The notes under the pieces: model-generated
What the model was told of the DNA's origin: nothing
Database searches by the model: none
The model's input: the letters and a program-made list of their open reading frames with translations, nothing else
Position numbers and translations under genes: made by a program
Shown here: one piece after another, positions 33,230 through 44,038 of the stretch
Layout: each line of letters starts with the position of its first letter
How positions within the stretch are numbered: position 1 is the stretch's first letter
Source: Nafulsella turpanensis ZLM-10
GTDB taxonomy: Bacteria; Bacteroidota; Bacteroidia; Cytophagales; Cyclobacteriaceae
DNA length: 56,529 nt
Direction of reading: 5' to 3'
NCBI RefSeq assembly: GCF_000346615.1
Contig: NZ_ANNU01000054.1
Span: 1-56,529 of the forward strand

Positions 33230-34678
33230 TTGGCACAGCAACGAACCAAAATAAAGGAACTTTTAAGCAACGGCACAGAAGGCAAGACCTATACTATTAA
33301 GGGCTGGGTACGTACCAAGCGCGAAAATAAAAATGTAGCTTTTATCGCCCTCAACGATGGTTCTACCATTAAAAACATACAGGTAGTAGCCGACCCTGCC
33401 AAAACAAGTGAGGAGGTGCTCAGGAAAATTACCACCGGCGCGGCACTGGCTATAGAGGGCACACTCGTTGCTTCCCAGGGGCAGGGACAGTCTGTCGAAT
33501 TACAGGCACATTCGATTCAGGTTTTAGGCGAAGCCGATCCTGAAAAATACCCGCTACAGCCTAAAAAACATTCACTGGAGTTTCTGCGCGAGATAGCGCA
33601 CCTCCGCATGCGCACCAACACTTTTGGCGCTGTTTTCCGAATGCGCCATGCCATGGCCTATGCGGTGCACAAATTTTTTCATGAAAAGGGTTTTGTCAAT
33701 CTGCATACCCCTATCATTACAGGCTCCGATGCCGAAGGTGCCGGAGAGATGTTCCGCGTAACCACCCTTGACCTCGACAAGCTCCCTCGCACCGAAGAAG
33801 GTAAGGTAAACTTTAAAGAAGACTTCTTTGAAAAGGAAACCAATCTTACGGTAAGCGGACAACTAGAGGGTGAGCTCGGTGCGCTTGCGCTGGGAGAAAT
33901 TTATACTTTCGGCCCCACTTTCAGGGCAGAGAACTCCAACACCAGCCGCCACCTGGCTGAATTCTGGATGATAGAACCGGAAATGGCCTTCGTGGAGCTG
34001 GAAGGGAATATGGATTTAGCTGAGGAAATGCTTAAATACCTGATTCGCTACGCGCTGGATAACTGCACAGATGATTTGGAGTTCCTCGATGCCCGTGCAG
34101 CAGAAGAAGAAAAGAATAAGCCACAGGTAGAGCGAAATGAACTGGGTCTTATCGAGCGGCTGCGTTTTATCCTCGACAATGATTTCGAACGCCTGAGCTA
34201 TACCGAAGCCATTGAAATTCTGAAGAACTCTAAACCCAATAAGAAAAAGAAGTTTAACTACCTGATTGAAGAATGGGGAGCCGACCTGCAGTCGGAGCAC
34301 GAGCGCTACTTGGTAGAAAAGCATTTTAAAAAGCCTGTTATCCTGTTCGACTATCCGGCAGCCATTAAGGCTTTTTATATGCGCCGCAACGAAGATAATA
34401 AGACAGTACGGGCCATGGATATCCTGTTCCCGGGAATTGGCGAAATAGTCGGTGGTTCACAAAGAGAAGAGCGCTATGAGGAGTTAAAAGAAAGAGCGGC
34501 AGCCATTGATATACACGAAGAAGACCTCTGGTGGTACCTCGAAACACGCAAGTTCGGGACTGCTCCACACAGTGGCTTCGGACTGGGCTTTGAGCGCCTG
34601 ATGCTCTTTGTTACCGGCATGACCAACATCCGCGATGTAATCCCCTTCCCGCGCTTCCCCGGCAATGCCGAATTTTAA
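33230..34678 (+). CDS. asnS: Asparaginyl-tRNA synthetase
   Basis: A 482-residue class IIb aminoacyl-tRNA synthetase. The OB-fold anticodon-binding domain comes first ([23 protein letters not shown]), then the catalytic core: motif 2 with [25 protein letters not shown], and motif 3 with [16 protein letters not shown]. The start is TTG (33230): there is no upstream in-frame ATG before a stop, and the first internal Met lies far inside. It charges tRNA-Asn with asparagine. A terminator follows. Confidence 0.96.
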   Translation: MAQQRTKIKELLSNGTEGKTYTIKGWVRTKRENKNVAFIALNDGSTIKNIQVVADPAKTSEEVLRKITTGAALAIEGTLVASQGQGQSVELQAHSIQVLGEADPEKYPLQPKKHSLEFLREIAHLRMRTNTFGAVFRMRHAMAYAVHKFFHEKGFVNLHTPIITGSDAEGAGEMFRVTTLDLDKLPRTEEGKVNFKEDFFEKETNLTVSGQLEGELGALALGEIYTFGPTFRAENSNTSRHLAEFWMIEPEMAFVELEGNMDLAEEMLKYLIRYALDNCTDDLEFLDARAAEEEKNKPQVERNELGLIERLRFILDNDFERLSYTEAIEILKNSKPNKKKKFNYLIEEWGADLQSEHERYLVEKHFKKPVILFDYPAAIKAFYMRRNEDNKTVRAMDILFPGIGEIVGGSQREERYEELKERAAAIDIHEEDLWWYLETRKFGTAPHSGFGLGFERLMLFVTGMTNIRDVIPFPRFPGNAEF

Positions 34679-34697
34679 GGAGAAAAACAACAATATT

Positions 34698-34732
34698 AAA
34701 AAAGCCACGGCAGGACACCGGGGCTTTTTTTT
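34698..34732 (+). terminator. Terminator of asnS
   Basis: AAAAAGCC and GGCTTTTT arms around a 15-base loop, followed by further T's, about 20 bases after the stop. Confidence 0.65.
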
Positions 34733-34846
34733 GTATCTCAATGGATCCAATGCCATGGTTGGGCTCCAGACGAAAAATATCAACTCTCTGAGTTGACCTA
34801 CAGGCAATTTCTGGTCTCTTATCTTATTGAAGGGCGGGACTTTATG

Positions 34847-34884
34847 CAAAAAAAGCCACCCTCTTCTTCAAAGGATGGCTTTCT
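34847..34884 (-). terminator. Terminator of sucD
   Basis: On the minus strand AAAGCCATCC and GGGTGGCTTT pair imperfectly around a short loop, with seven T's following. It lies about 70 bases past the sucD stop. Confidence 0.7.
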
Positions 34885-34956
34885 GTTTCGTTTGCAATTT
34901 AGTTTTAAGCAGCGCACATTCAGTCTAAACACCTTATATCCGCTACTCAATACTCT

Positions 34957-35850
34957 TTAAGCTGTTTTTACCCCTGCTTTTTTAAGGGCTTCCAGCATCG
35001 TCTCACCAATGTTGGCAGGAGAGTCCACCACATGAAGACCACATTCGCGCATTATTTTCATTTTGGCTTCTGCAGTATCTTCAGCACCCCCAATAATGGC
35101 ACCGGCATGGCCCATACGACGACCGGCAGGCGCAGTCTGGCCGGCAATAAAGCCTACAACTGGCTTCTTGTTTCCGGTTTCCCTGATCCAGCGGGCGGCT
35201 AATGCTTCGTAGTTACCACCAATCTCACCAATCATTACAATGGCATCAGTTTCCTCGTCATTCATCAGCATTTCTACAGCCTCTTTGGTTGGTGTACCAA
35301 TAATAGGATCACCACCGATACCAATGGCAGTAGAAATTCCCAAACCAGCTTTTACAATCTGGTCGGCTGCTTCGTAGGTAAGCGTACCTGACTTAGATAC
35401 GATACCGATACGGCCTTTCTTAAACACAAAGCCTGGCATAATCCCCACCTTTGCTTCACCAGGGGTAATAACACCCGGGCAGTTAGGGCCTATCAGCACT
35501 ACATCTTTTCCTTTGAGGTAGTCTTTGGCTACCATCATATCTTTTACAGGAATACCTTCTGTAATGGCAATGATCACTTTAATACCTGCATCGGCCGCTT
35601 CCATAATAGCATCGGCTGCGAAGGCAGGTGGCACAAAAATGATGGATACATTGGCACCTGCTTTTTCTACAGCCTCAGCTACAGAATTAAATACAGGCTT
35701 ATCGAGGTGTGTTTGCCCTCCTTTACCAGGAGTTACGCCACCTACCACATTTGTACCATACTCGATCATTTGTCCTGCATGAAACGTACCTTCTGAGCCG
35801 GTAAAGCCCTGTACGATCACTTTAGAATCTTTATTTACTAGAACACTCAT
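34957..35850 (-). CDS. sucD: Succinyl-CoA ligase (ADP/GDP-forming) subunit alpha
   Basis: 297 residues, starting at the ATG at 35850 ([21 protein letters not shown]); the frame is open 105 bases further upstream, but that part is not homologous. The CoA-binding Rossmann domain carries TPGKGGQ and [20 protein letters not shown] follows; the phospho-His loop is GHAGAIIGG near residue 245. It makes succinate and ATP or GTP from succinyl-CoA in the TCA cycle. The beta subunit gene sucC is not in the window. The ahcY gene upstream on the same strand is separated by a terminator. Confidence 0.97.
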   Translation of the reverse strand: MSVLVNKDSKVIVQGFTGSEGTFHAGQMIEYGTNVVGGVTPGKGGQTHLDKPVFNSVAEAVEKAGANVSIIFVPPAFAADAIMEAADAGIKVIIAITEGIPVKDMMVAKDYLKGKDVVLIGPNCPGVITPGEAKVGIMPGFVFKKGRIGIVSKSGTLTYEAADQIVKAGLGISTAIGIGGDPIIGTPTKEAVEMLMNDEETDAIVMIGEIGGNYEALAARWIRETGNKKPVVGFIAGQTAPAGRRMGHAGAIIGGAEDTAEAKMKIMRECGLHVVDSPANIGETMLEALKKAGVKTA

Positions 35851-35959
35851 GCGCTGTAATTTTAATTTTGCACAAAAATAAAAGTTTTGATGGCTTAAAC
35901 AAAGGTTTTTGCGAAAGCCCTCTTCTTCCACTCCTCCATGCCTGCTAAACAGCAAACAT

Positions 35960-35988
35960 AAAAGCCCCCTGCAGGCAGGGGGCTCTCA
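35960..35988 (-). terminator. Terminator of ahcY
   Basis: AGCCCCCTGCAGGCAGGGGGCT dyad, with TTTTATG following on the minus strand, 25 bases past the ahcY stop. Confidence 0.8.
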
Positions 35989-36012
35989 AATTCAAACAGG
36001 CAAACTAATTAG

Positions 36013-37320
36013 TTAGTAACGGTAGTATTCTGGCTTGAACGGACCATTTACTTCCACACCAATGTACTCGGCCTGGTCTTTGGTAAGCTCGTCAAGTTCC
36101 ACACCAATTTTTGGCAGGTGGAAAGCAGCAACTTTCTCATCCAGATGCTTAGGAAGCATATACACAGCATTTTCGTACTTGTCGTTATTCTCCCAAAGCT
36201 CCATTTGCGCAAGCGTTTGGTTGGTAAAGGAGTTCGACATTACAAAGCTTGGGTGGCCGGTACCACAACCCAGGTTCACCAGGCGACCTTCGGCCAGCAG
36301 AATGATGTCATTTCCATCTACATTAAACAGATCTACCTGCGGCTTTATATTGTCGTGCGTATGTCCGTAGTTCTTCTTCAGCCATGCAACATCAATTTCG
36401 TTATCGAAGTGACCGATGTTACATACAATAGCCTTGTCTTTCATGAGCTTGAAATGCTCTCCGGTGATGATATCCTTATTGCCGGTGGCCGTGACTACAA
36501 TATCGGCTTCCTTAACGGCATTTACCATCTTCTTCACTTCAAAACCATCCATGGCAGCCTGCAGCGCACAAATCGGGTCGATTTCGGTAACGATAACACG
36601 CACACCTGCTCCGCGAAGAGAGGCCGCAGAACCTTTACCCACATCGCCATACCCTGCCACTACAGCTACTTTACCAGCCAGCATAACGTCTGTTGCACGG
36701 CGTATAGCATCTACTAACGACTCTTTACAGCCATACTTATTATCGAACTTCGACTTGGTTACGGAGTCGTTTACGTTAATGGCAGGCATTGGAAGAGTTC
36801 CTTTGCGCATGCGCTCATACAGACGGTGAACACCGGTGGTTGTTTCTTCAGAAAGACCTTTGATACCATCTACCAGCTCAGGGTAGTTATCGATTACCAT
36901 ATTGGTAAGGTCACCACCATCATCAAGAATCATGTTCAGTGGCTTTCCATCTTTGAAAGCAAAAAGTGTCTGCTCGATACACCAGTTAAATTCTTCTTCA
37001 TTCATTCCTTTCCAGGCATACACAGGGATACCGGCAGCGGCAATAGCCGCGGCAGCGTGGTCCTGTGTAGAAAAAATATTACAGCTCGACCAGGTTACTT
37101 CAGCACCCAGCTCCACGAGCGTTTCGATGAGCACTGCTGTTTGGATGGTCATGTGCAGACATCCGGCAATACGAGCTCCTTTCAGAGGCTTCTTAGAGCC
37201 GTACTCTTCGCGGAGGCCCATCAAACCGGGCATTTCCGCCTCGGCTAACCTGATTTCTTTTCTTCCCCAGTCAGCCAGAGAAATGTCTTTTACTTTGTAC
37301 TTTTCTTTTGTTTCTAACAT
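36013..37320 (-). CDS. ahcY: Adenosylhomocysteinase (SAH hydrolase)
   Basis: 435 residues from the ATG at 37320 ([12 protein letters not shown]); an alternative TTG at 37326 adds two residues. It hydrolyses S-adenosylhomocysteine to adenosine and homocysteine, keeping methylation going, and uses bound [23 protein letters not shown] is the NAD-binding fold. Substrate residues appear in [13 protein letters not shown] and [16 protein letters not shown]. The protein ends with the family signature KPEYYRY. Cytosolic tetramer. I see no SAH riboswitch in the 5' region. Confidence 0.98.
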   Translation of the reverse strand: MLETKEKYKVKDISLADWGRKEIRLAEAEMPGLMGLREEYGSKKPLKGARIAGCLHMTIQTAVLIETLVELGAEVTWSSCNIFSTQDHAAAAIAAAGIPVYAWKGMNEEEFNWCIEQTLFAFKDGKPLNMILDDGGDLTNMVIDNYPELVDGIKGLSEETTTGVHRLYERMRKGTLPMPAINVNDSVTKSKFDNKYGCKESLVDAIRRATDVMLAGKVAVVAGYGDVGKGSAASLRGAGVRVIVTEIDPICALQAAMDGFEVKKMVNAVKEADIVVTATGNKDIITGEHFKLMKDKAIVCNIGHFDNEIDVAWLKKNYGHTHDNIKPQVDLFNVDGNDIILLAEGRLVNLGCGTGHPSFVMSNSFTNQTLAQMELWENNDKYENAVYMLPKHLDEKVAAFHLPKIGVELDELTKDQAEYIGVEVNGPFKPEYYRY

Positions 37321-37640
37321 TTTCAAAAATTTTCAGCCAATATATTCTAATACAAAATTACTAAAAAGATGCACAGCAAACAAAGCAGCCATTTTCCATG
37401 AATGTTTCCATTGTAGAGAAAGAACTAAAGCTTCACCGGCAGCAGAACCCTTTTGCATAGCGCATCTCACCAAAGGGAATTGGGCTCTTAACAGGAAACT
37501 GGAAAGCAGGTTGACTGTCTTAAAAATTCATGCGTGCCAGAATAAAAACATACTTCCAGCCATAATGTTCAAAAAATTATGTCCCCAGCAAAAGAACATC
37601 TGTTGCAACTCCCCTAACCATCACTTATTGCTATCTCTCA
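37321..37640. other. Intergenic stretch (320 bp)
   Basis: Upstream region of ahcY and downstream end of the antiporter. No gene or clear hairpin was seen. Confidence 0.45.
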
Positions 37641-38930
37641 TTATTTTTCTGTGCACCCTGTACAGCCGGAAGAGTTGATTTGCTGCGCCCATTTAGTAGC
37701 CGGATAGGCCAGAATGCCATGAACAAAAACGGAAAGCAGAATGGTATAGGCGGCTACCGCCCATAATTCCAAAGACTTATCGGCAGCAAAACTGACATGG
37801 CTCAGCCCGAAAGAAAGGTAAAAAAGGGAGCCAACGCCCCGGATACCGAAAAAGCTTACCAGCCATTTCTGCCGACCATTGAGACTGGTGCCTATAAGGC
37901 TAAGCCAGCCAGCCAGCGGCCTTATAATAAAGATGAAGATTGTGCCTGCAACCACTCCCTTCCAGCTCAGGTAATCAAATAAACCGGCTGAAATTATCGC
38001 TCCGAACAGAAATAGAATCACTACAATCAGGAGTCTTTCCAGCTGGTCGGTAAAGTTGTGCAGCTCCTTCCGGAACTCAAACCTTACGCCCTCTTCTGAG
38101 GAATGGCTTTTTGTATTTCTGGAAAAGATAAGTGCTCCTATAAAAACCGACAAAAAGCCATAACCACCCGCTATTTCAATAATGCCATAGGTTAAGAGGG
38201 TAAGGGCCAGCGACACAAACCCATCTGATACATTTGTTAATTCAATCCGCTGGAACAGCACGAAAATTCGCCGAAAAATTAGGCCCAGCAACCAACCACC
38301 AATAATTCCGACACTTAGCTTGTACAGTAACTTATGCACCAGCCAATCTTTCATTACTTCGCCAAAGTCAGGTAAGGTTGCCAGTAAAATAGCCAGGAAT
38401 ACCAAAGGAAATGCCAAACCGTCGTTAAAGCCGGCCTCTGCCGTGAGCAAAAATTTATCCTTCTGCTCCTCTTCCTCCCCGGGAGGGCCAACCTGCACAT
38501 CGGCAGCCAACACCGGGTCGGTTGGTGAAAGTGCGGCCGCCAGCAAAACTGCTCCGGCAATGGTAAAGCCAACATATAGGTAAGAAGCAGCGGCAAAAAG
38601 GGTAAAGCTTACTATCATGGCAATAATCAGCAACTGAAAAAGCTGGCGCCAGTATTTCCATTTTAAAGGGCGATCAATCTTGAGCCCTACCCCCGCAAGC
38701 GAAACAATAACACAAAACTCTGTGAGATGGACCACAAACCTGCTGTTAAGGTGGGGCAGGGGACTAGGAAGATTAACAGGAAGCTTATATAATAGAAACC
38801 CCAGCACTACATAAATAACAGGATAAGACAGCGGCTTATTCGACAGTATATTGGGCAACCAGGTGACACCTAAAATTGCCAGCCCCAGTAAAATTATTGC
38901 CAGGTTATAAAACTCTTTTTCCAACTCCAT
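37641..38930 (-). CDS. Cation:proton antiporter (CPA1/NhaP-like)
   Basis: A 429-residue membrane protein with 12-13 membrane segments. The ion-binding motif region reads LSPTDPVLAADVQVGPPGEEE, followed by EAGFNDGLAFPLVF, in line with the TDPV and ND motifs of CPA-family Na+(K+)/H+ exchangers, with the two Asp taking part in transport. The acidic loop after the first motif (EEEEQKDK) is cytoplasmic. It controls sodium and pH. Which cation is transported cannot be read from sequence. Monocistronic. Confidence 0.92.
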   Translation of the reverse strand: MELEKEFYNLAIILLGLAILGVTWLPNILSNKPLSYPVIYVVLGFLLYKLPVNLPSPLPHLNSRFVVHLTEFCVIVSLAGVGLKIDRPLKWKYWRQLFQLLIIAMIVSFTLFAAASYLYVGFTIAGAVLLAAALSPTDPVLAADVQVGPPGEEEEQKDKFLLTAEAGFNDGLAFPLVFLAILLATLPDFGEVMKDWLVHKLLYKLSVGIIGGWLLGLIFRRIFVLFQRIELTNVSDGFVSLALTLLTYGIIEIAGGYGFLSVFIGALIFSRNTKSHSSEEGVRFEFRKELHNFTDQLERLLIVVILFLFGAIISAGLFDYLSWKGVVAGTIFIFIIRPLAGWLSLIGTSLNGRQKWLVSFFGIRGVGSLFYLSFGLSHVSFAADKSLELWAVAAYTILLSVFVHGILAYPATKWAQQINSSGCTGCTEK

Positions 38931-38996
38931 AAAATACGCCTTAACAGTTGGCTAACGCAGGAGAAGTATTTAAGTTTAAAAATAAAGGACCATTAA

Positions 38997-39758
38997 TTAG
39001 CGGATAAATTCAATTTCTTTTATCCAGAAGTAGCGGATTTCATCATCCGGCAGGCAAACGGCCAGGCGCCCTACTTTATCAATACCAATTATTTTCCCGT
39101 TAAAGTCTTCGCCGGCAGAGCGAAAAGTATGTACCTCTCCCAACCAGTAGAGGCGGCTCAGGTATTCTTTGCGGAGAGCTGCCACACCCCCCGCTTTCAG
39201 TTGCAGGTATCGACTTTCGAGCTTCAGGAGCAGGCGTTCTAAAACAGCAGCACGAGCAAAATCTTTACCGGCAATAATGGCCATAGAACTGGCTTTACCG
39301 TCTTTAAAGCGGGTTTGGTTTACATTCAGGCCTATTCCCAGAACACTCCACTCCAAACTGGTGTTCTTTAATGTGTTCTCGATTAAAATACCGCCCAGTT
39401 TTTGCTGGTAGTAATAGATATCGTTTGGCCATTTGATTGAAAGGCCCGGAGGCAGCAATTCTGTCAGTAAATCATAAATGGCAAGGGATGTGATAATGTT
39501 AAGACTAAACTGTTCCTGTACATGCAGGAAGGAAGGTTTAAGAATTATAGAAAAAGTTAAATTTTTGCCTGCAGCGGCCTCCCAACTGTTTCCACGCTGC
39601 CCGCGACCGGCCGTTTGATGGTCGGTCGTAACCACGCTTCCCTCTGCTACAGATTGCCGGCTTAACAATTCGGCAGCAATTGTATTAGTAGAATGACACT
39701 CTGGCAGGTCTATGAGGTTCTTTCCCAGAAAAAGCGTTTGGGCAAATATTTTATTCAA
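38997..39758 (-). CDS. birA: Biotin-[acetyl-CoA-carboxylase] ligase, short form
   Basis: A 253-residue BirA without the N-terminal helix-turn-helix: it acts only as a ligase, not as a repressor. Motifs: CHSTNTIAAELL, the biotinyl-AMP loop AGRGQRGNSW, LSIKWPNDIYYYQQKLGGIL and GIGLNVNQ. The start is TTG at 39758 (a stop lies just upstream and the next Met is deep inside). It biotinylates acetyl-CoA carboxylase. It is divergent from rsfS with 37 bases between starts. Confidence 0.95.
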   Translation of the reverse strand: MNKIFAQTLFLGKNLIDLPECHSTNTIAAELLSRQSVAEGSVVTTDHQTAGRGQRGNSWEAAAGKNLTFSIILKPSFLHVQEQFSLNIITSLAIYDLLTELLPPGLSIKWPNDIYYYQQKLGGILIENTLKNTSLEWSVLGIGLNVNQTRFKDGKASSMAIIAGKDFARAAVLERLLLKLESRYLQLKAGGVAALRKEYLSRLYWLGEVHTFRSAGEDFNGKIIGIDKVGRLAVCLPDDEIRYFWIKEIEFIR

Positions 39759-39765
39759 AATTTAG

Positions 39766-39773
39766 TAAATTTG
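39766..39773 (+). promoter_or_regulatory. Possible rsfS -7 element
   Basis: TAAATTTG, an exact TAnnTTTG match, 22 bases before the rsfS ATG. No TTTG lies at the usual 19-base spacing, so the -33 box is not confirmed. Confidence 0.45.
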
Positions 39774-39795
39774 TTGAGCAATTTAAAAACCCCGA

Positions 39796-40158
39796 ATGGA
39801 AGATAAAACAAATTCAGATTATTTAAAATCTGTTGTCATTGAGGGCATGCAAGACCGAAAAGCAAGCAATATCGTAGTTCTTGACCTCAAAAAAGTAAAA
39901 AATGCAGTAGCCGATTATTTTGTAATCTGTACTGGTAATTCCGATACCCAGCTCGATGCTATTAGCGAGGCCGTAGAAGAACAAGTCTATAAAAACCTCA
40001 GACAGCACCCCTGGCAAAAAGAAGGCAAGCAAAACAAAGAGTGGATACTAATTGATTATGTTGATGTAGTAGTGCATATCTTTAAAAAAGAAAGACGGGA
40101 GTTCTTTGGGCTTGAGGAGCTGTGGGGAGATGCCGTTCTAACAGAAATTGCAGAATAA
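39796..40158 (+). CDS. rsfS: Ribosome silencing factor RsfS
   Basis: A 120-residue RsfS/YbeB/Iojap protein: VVLDLKKVKNAVADYFVICTGNSDTQLDAISE, then WILIDYVDVVVHIFKKERREFFGLEELWGDA. RsfS binds ribosomal protein uL14 and blocks subunit joining in slow growth. It is followed 67 bases later by ftsH, and the birA-rsfS-ftsH gene order is common in Bacteroidota. Confidence 0.96.
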   Translation: MEDKTNSDYLKSVVIEGMQDRKASNIVVLDLKKVKNAVADYFVICTGNSDTQLDAISEAVEEQVYKNLRQHPWQKEGKQNKEWILIDYVDVVVHIFKKERREFFGLEELWGDAVLTEIAE

Positions 40159-40225
40159 AGCCTTTTAGCGGATACTTTAATCCTCTTTATTTAGTTTAAA
40201 TACAGAATATACATATACCGAACTA

Positions 40226-42295
40226 ATGGCAGAAAAACCAAATAGAAAAAAGATAATCCCCAAACCACCGCAAAAACCAAATTACCAGGCCTATATTATT
40301 ATTGCGCTACTGGTGTTGATTTTTGCCGTGTTGTGGTTAAGCAGAACAAATTCAACCGTCCCTACCACCCACCGTGAGTTTGAACAAATGATGAGATCGG
40401 GCGATGTAGCCAGAGTAGAACTCATATCGAACCAGGACCTGGTAGAAATTACCCTTACTCCTGAAGCACTGGAAGAGCCTGTACACCAGGAAGCGCTCAA
40501 GGATCAGCCGTTTACCTCTACTGCCGAAGGGCCTCATTATAGCCTGAAAATTAGCAGCGACGAAGTGTTTGTGGAGCAGTTTTCAGAGGTGGAAGATGAG
40601 CTGCCTGAAGATCAGCAGGTAGGTTATGAAGTAGATACCCGGCAGAACTTTACCGATATGTTCTTTAGCTGGGGCTTTGTTTTCTTAATCCTTTTTGGCT
40701 TCTGGTTCCTGATGCGCCGTATGACCGGTGGCGGAGGCCCCGGCGGACAAATCTTTAACATAGGCAAATCTAAAGCAGCCCTTTTTGATGCAGAGAATAA
40801 AGTAAAAATTACCTTCGGCAATGTGGCCGGACTCGATGAGGCAAAAGAGGAAATACAGGAAATTGTTGAATTCCTGAAAAACCCTGGCAAATTCACCAAA
40901 CTGGGAGGTAAAATTCCTAAAGGTGCTCTGCTTGTGGGCCCTCCCGGTACCGGTAAAACCCTTTTAGCCAAAGCAGTAGCCGGAGAAGCCGGCGTACCTT
41001 TCTTCTCCCTTTCAGGTTCCGACTTTGTAGAAATGTTTGTAGGGGTAGGTGCCGCAAGGGTGCGCGACCTCTTTAAACAAGCCAAGGAAAAAGCGCCCTG
41101 TATTATCTTTATCGATGAGATTGACGCTATTGGACGTAGCCGTGGCCGCGGCCAAATGCCGGGCAGTAACGATGAAAGAGAAAACACCCTTAACTCCCTG
41201 CTGGTAGAAATGGATGGTTTCTCTACCGACTCTGGTGTAATTATATTAGGTGCAACCAACCGTCCCGATATCCTGGACTCTGCCCTGCTACGCCCTGGCC
41301 GCTTCGACCGCCAGATTAGCATCGACAAGCCCGATATTGTAGGCCGTGAAGCTATCTTTAAAGTACACCTGGAGCCTATTAAGATAGCAAGCGACATTGA
41401 TGCCAAAAAACTGGCTGCCCAGACGCCGGGTTTTGCCGGTGCCGAAATAGCCAACGTTTGTAACGAAGCGGCCCTTATTGCCGCCCGACGCGACAAACAA
41501 ATGGTAGATATGCAGGACTTCCAGGATGCGGTTGACCGTGTAATTGGTGGTTTAGAGAAGAAGAACAAGATTATTTCTCCTGAAGAGAAAAAGATTGTTG
41601 CCTACCACGAAGCGGGCCATGCCGTAGCTGGCTGGTTCCTCGAACATGCCGACCCATTGGTTAAAGTAAGTATCGTACCTCGTGGAGTAGCCGCGCTTGG
41701 CTATGCGCAGTACCTGCCTAAAGAGCAGTTCCTGTACCAGACCGAGCAGCTCTTCGACGAAATGTGCATGACCCTTGGTGGCCGTGCTGCCGAGCAGATT
41801 GTATTCGGAAAAATCTCGACCGGTGCACTTAGCGACCTGGAACGAATTACCAAGCTGGCCTACAGCATCGTTTCCATTTATGGTATGAACGAAAAGATTG
41901 GTAATATTTCGTTCTACGATGCCAAGCAAAACGACTACAGCTTTAACAAGCCCTACTCCGAAGCAACCTCTGAAACTATTGACCAGGAAGTTCGCCTGAT
42001 TGTAGACAAGGCTTACCAGCACACACTCGACCTGCTGAGGTCGAAAATTAAAGAGCTGGAAATAATAGCAAAGGAGCTGCTGGAGAAGGAGATCATCTTC
42101 CAGTCCGACCTGGTTCGCCTGATAGGTCCTCGCCCTTTCGAAAGGCAAACGACTTACCAGAAGTTTACGAACGGAGAGCTGGAAACCTCTGTACAGGCAC
42201 CAGATGCTACTACCATTATTGAGGAAGAGGAGCCTGTTGAAGTAGAAAAGACGGAAAAAAAGGACGACTCTTCTGAAGATAAAACAAATAAATAA
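40226..42295 (+). CDS. ftsH: ATP-dependent zinc metalloprotease FtsH
   Basis: A 689-residue inner-membrane AAA+ protease that degrades membrane and regulatory proteins. Two membrane helices (about 20-40 and 145-165) bracket a periplasmic domain. Walker A GPPGTGKT is at 238-245, Walker B is [11 protein letters not shown], the second region of homology contains [20 protein letters not shown], and the zinc site HEAGH is at 461-465. An acidic low-complexity tail ends the protein. The gene is probably part of an rsfS-ftsH operon with a terminator after it. Confidence 0.98.
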   Translation: MAEKPNRKKIIPKPPQKPNYQAYIIIALLVLIFAVLWLSRTNSTVPTTHREFEQMMRSGDVARVELISNQDLVEITLTPEALEEPVHQEALKDQPFTSTAEGPHYSLKISSDEVFVEQFSEVEDELPEDQQVGYEVDTRQNFTDMFFSWGFVFLILFGFWFLMRRMTGGGGPGGQIFNIGKSKAALFDAENKVKITFGNVAGLDEAKEEIQEIVEFLKNPGKFTKLGGKIPKGALLVGPPGTGKTLLAKAVAGEAGVPFFSLSGSDFVEMFVGVGAARVRDLFKQAKEKAPCIIFIDEIDAIGRSRGRGQMPGSNDERENTLNSLLVEMDGFSTDSGVIILGATNRPDILDSALLRPGRFDRQISIDKPDIVGREAIFKVHLEPIKIASDIDAKKLAAQTPGFAGAEIANVCNEAALIAARRDKQMVDMQDFQDAVDRVIGGLEKKNKIISPEEKKIVAYHEAGHAVAGWFLEHADPLVKVSIVPRGVAALGYAQYLPKEQFLYQTEQLFDEMCMTLGGRAAEQIVFGKISTGALSDLERITKLAYSIVSIYGMNEKIGNISFYDAKQNDYSFNKPYSEATSETIDQEVRLIVDKAYQHTLDLLRSKIKELEIIAKELLEKEIIFQSDLVRLIGPRPFERQTTYQKFTNGELETSVQAPDATTIIEEEEPVEVEKTEKKDDSSEDKTNK

Positions 42296-42318
42296 GCCTC
42301 ATAAGCTTTTAAGCATAC

Positions 42319-42353
42319 AGAAAAGATCAGGTACTTTGCGGCCTGATCTTTTC
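42319..42353 (+). terminator. Terminator of ftsH
   Basis: AAAAGATCAGG and CCTGATCTTTT arms around a ten-base loop, followed by CTTTTT. Confidence 0.85.
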
Positions 42354-42382
42354 TTTTTATTATTGATAAGAGCAAACAGGAT

Positions 42383-43159
42383 ATGAACCTGAAGGACATC
42401 CGGCTCCCTGCCGGCAAGAAAGTTTACTTTGCATCCGATTTTCATTTAGGTGCCCCAAACCGAAAGAAAAGCATAGAGCGCGAAAAAAAAATCGTTCGCT
42501 GGCTCGACAGCATAAGCGCCGATGCCCATGCACTTTTCCTGCTTGGCGACCTGTTTGATTTCTGGTTCGAGTATAAGCATGCCGTTCCTAAAGGTGGAGT
42601 CCGCCTGCAGGGGAAACTAGCCGAAATGAGCGATGCCGGCCTGCCTATCTATATCTTTAGCGGTAACCACGATATGTGGATGAAGAATTACTTTCCGGAA
42701 GAGTTCGGCATTTCCGTATACCACCAGCCTCTGTCTTTCCACATTAACGAAAGCCGTTTTATGCTCGGCCATGGCGACGGCCTTGGCCCGGGAGATCGCC
42801 GCTTTAAAATGCTCAAGAAGGTGTTCCGAAACCCTCTCAGCATCTGGCTGTTTGGTAAGGTTCATCCCGATTTAGGCATTGGAATAGCCAATACATGGTC
42901 TAAAACCAGCAGGGCCAGCCATATGGAAAAGGATAGCATCTTTTTAGGAGAGAATGAGTGGCTGCTGGCGTACTGTAAGGAAGTGGAAGGGGCACAACAT
43001 CATGACTACTATGTATTTGGCCACCGCCACCTGCCGCTCGACCTGGAAGTAGCCTCCGAAAGCCGTTATATCAATCTGGGGGAGTGGCTCAGCCATAACA
43101 CCTATGGGGTATTCGACGGCAAAAAAATGAACCTTCACCAATTTAAAGATGAAGCTTAA
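42383..43159 (+). CDS. lpxH: UDP-2,3-diacylglucosamine diphosphatase, LpxH type
   Basis: A 258-residue calcineurin-like phosphoesterase of the LpxH family, which makes lipid X in lipid A synthesis at the inner membrane. Metal motifs in order: FASDFHLGAPN, LLGDLFDFWFEY, FSGNHDMW, MLGHGDGLGPGDRRFK and FGHRHLPL. Substrate-binding basic residues are in SKTSRASHM. The 3' end overlaps the following propeller gene by 11 bases. LpxH-like proteins in Bacteroidota are annotated by homology, so the enzyme activity itself is inferred. Confidence 0.93.
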   Translation: MNLKDIRLPAGKKVYFASDFHLGAPNRKKSIEREKKIVRWLDSISADAHALFLLGDLFDFWFEYKHAVPKGGVRLQGKLAEMSDAGLPIYIFSGNHDMWMKNYFPEEFGISVYHQPLSFHINESRFMLGHGDGLGPGDRRFKMLKKVFRNPLSIWLFGKVHPDLGIGIANTWSKTSRASHMEKDSIFLGENEWLLAYCKEVEGAQHHDYYVFGHRHLPLDLEVASESRYINLGEWLSHNTYGVFDGKKMNLHQFKDEA

Positions 43160-43961
43160 AGCGCTCTTGCTATTTGGTGCCGTTTACCTAAGCTGCTGGT
43201 CCTCCCTTCTGCAGGCCCAGACTTTCCAGCGTTTATACGCCTTTCACATAGAGCCGCCGGTAACAGTTGCAGCAGATACCTATGGCCGCATTTATGTTGC
43301 CACTCGCGAAGGAGAAATTAGCAGTTACACGCCCACCGGAGAGTTGCTCTATACCTATTCGCCCCAATCGGCCGCTTACTATACCGCACTCGATGCCAAA
43401 GCAGGTCTGCAAATCGGGAGCTTCGATGAAAATAGTCAGCAGTTGCTTTTCCTCGATCGCTTTTTAAATTTGCTGAGTACAGAGCGACTCCCTCCCGATT
43501 TATTCGGTTATGCCACGGCTCTTAGCTGGTCGGCGGGCAATACCCTTTGGGTGGCAGATGCCGGTTCCCTGCAACTTAAAAAATGGGCGCCCGGACGCAG
43601 GGAGCTCCTAACGACGGTAAATCTTAGCCAGTTCGGGCAGGAAAGCACTTTTAATATTGAAGCCCTAAAGGAGTATCAGCATAAATTATACCTGTTCACC
43701 CAGAACCGGCTGTATGTATTTGACTGCCTGGGCACTTTTGAAAAAATGTTGCCTCTGCCGGAGTGGATTCACTACACCTTTGCCGATGATCAGCTGCTCC
43801 TACTTACGGCTGACAGCCTGCTTCGCTTTCCGCTTTACGGTGGGAAACCCGATAGTTTTGCCCTACCCGAAGGGGGCCCCTACACGCACCTTCTTTACAG
43901 CGAGGAAATTTATTTTTTCTTCAATGAGGAAATAGCTACGGCTTACCGCCAGCTTCCCTAA
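43149..43961 (+). CDS. Secreted propeller-like protein of unknown function
   Basis: A 270-residue secreted protein: the signal peptide ends LLQAQ, before TFQRLYAFHI. Repeated segments of about 45 residues (RIYVATREGEISSYTPTGEL, NTLWVADAGSLQLKKWAPG, KLYLFTQNRLYVFDCLGTF, QLLLLTADSLLRFPLYGG) look like six-bladed NHL-type propeller blades. It overlaps lpxH by 11 bases, so the two are translationally coupled, but no functional link is known. I do not recognise a named family. Confidence 0.65.
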   Translation: MKLKALLLFGAVYLSCWSSLLQAQTFQRLYAFHIEPPVTVAADTYGRIYVATREGEISSYTPTGELLYTYSPQSAAYYTALDAKAGLQIGSFDENSQQLLFLDRFLNLLSTERLPPDLFGYATALSWSAGNTLWVADAGSLQLKKWAPGRRELLTTVNLSQFGQESTFNIEALKEYQHKLYLFTQNRLYVFDCLGTFEKMLPLPEWIHYTFADDQLLLLTADSLLRFPLYGGKPDSFALPEGGPYTHLLYSEEIYFFFNEEIATAYRQLP

Positions 43962-44038
43962 AAGCACACCTGCGGAACTACTTTAGCCGGTACAATTGCT
44001 ATTAAGCAATTTAATGGCAGCCCCCCCCCCTTTTCATC

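Noticed and set aside
33221-33245. TTGGCAC near the asnS start as a sigma-54 site
   Set aside because: The GC of the -12 element is not at the required ten-base distance from GG, and the site lies in the coding start.
40624-41568. A 314-codon minus-strand frame opposite ftsH
   Set aside because: Ser/Pro/Arg-rich product typical of the antisense frame of a conserved gene; ftsH itself is certain.
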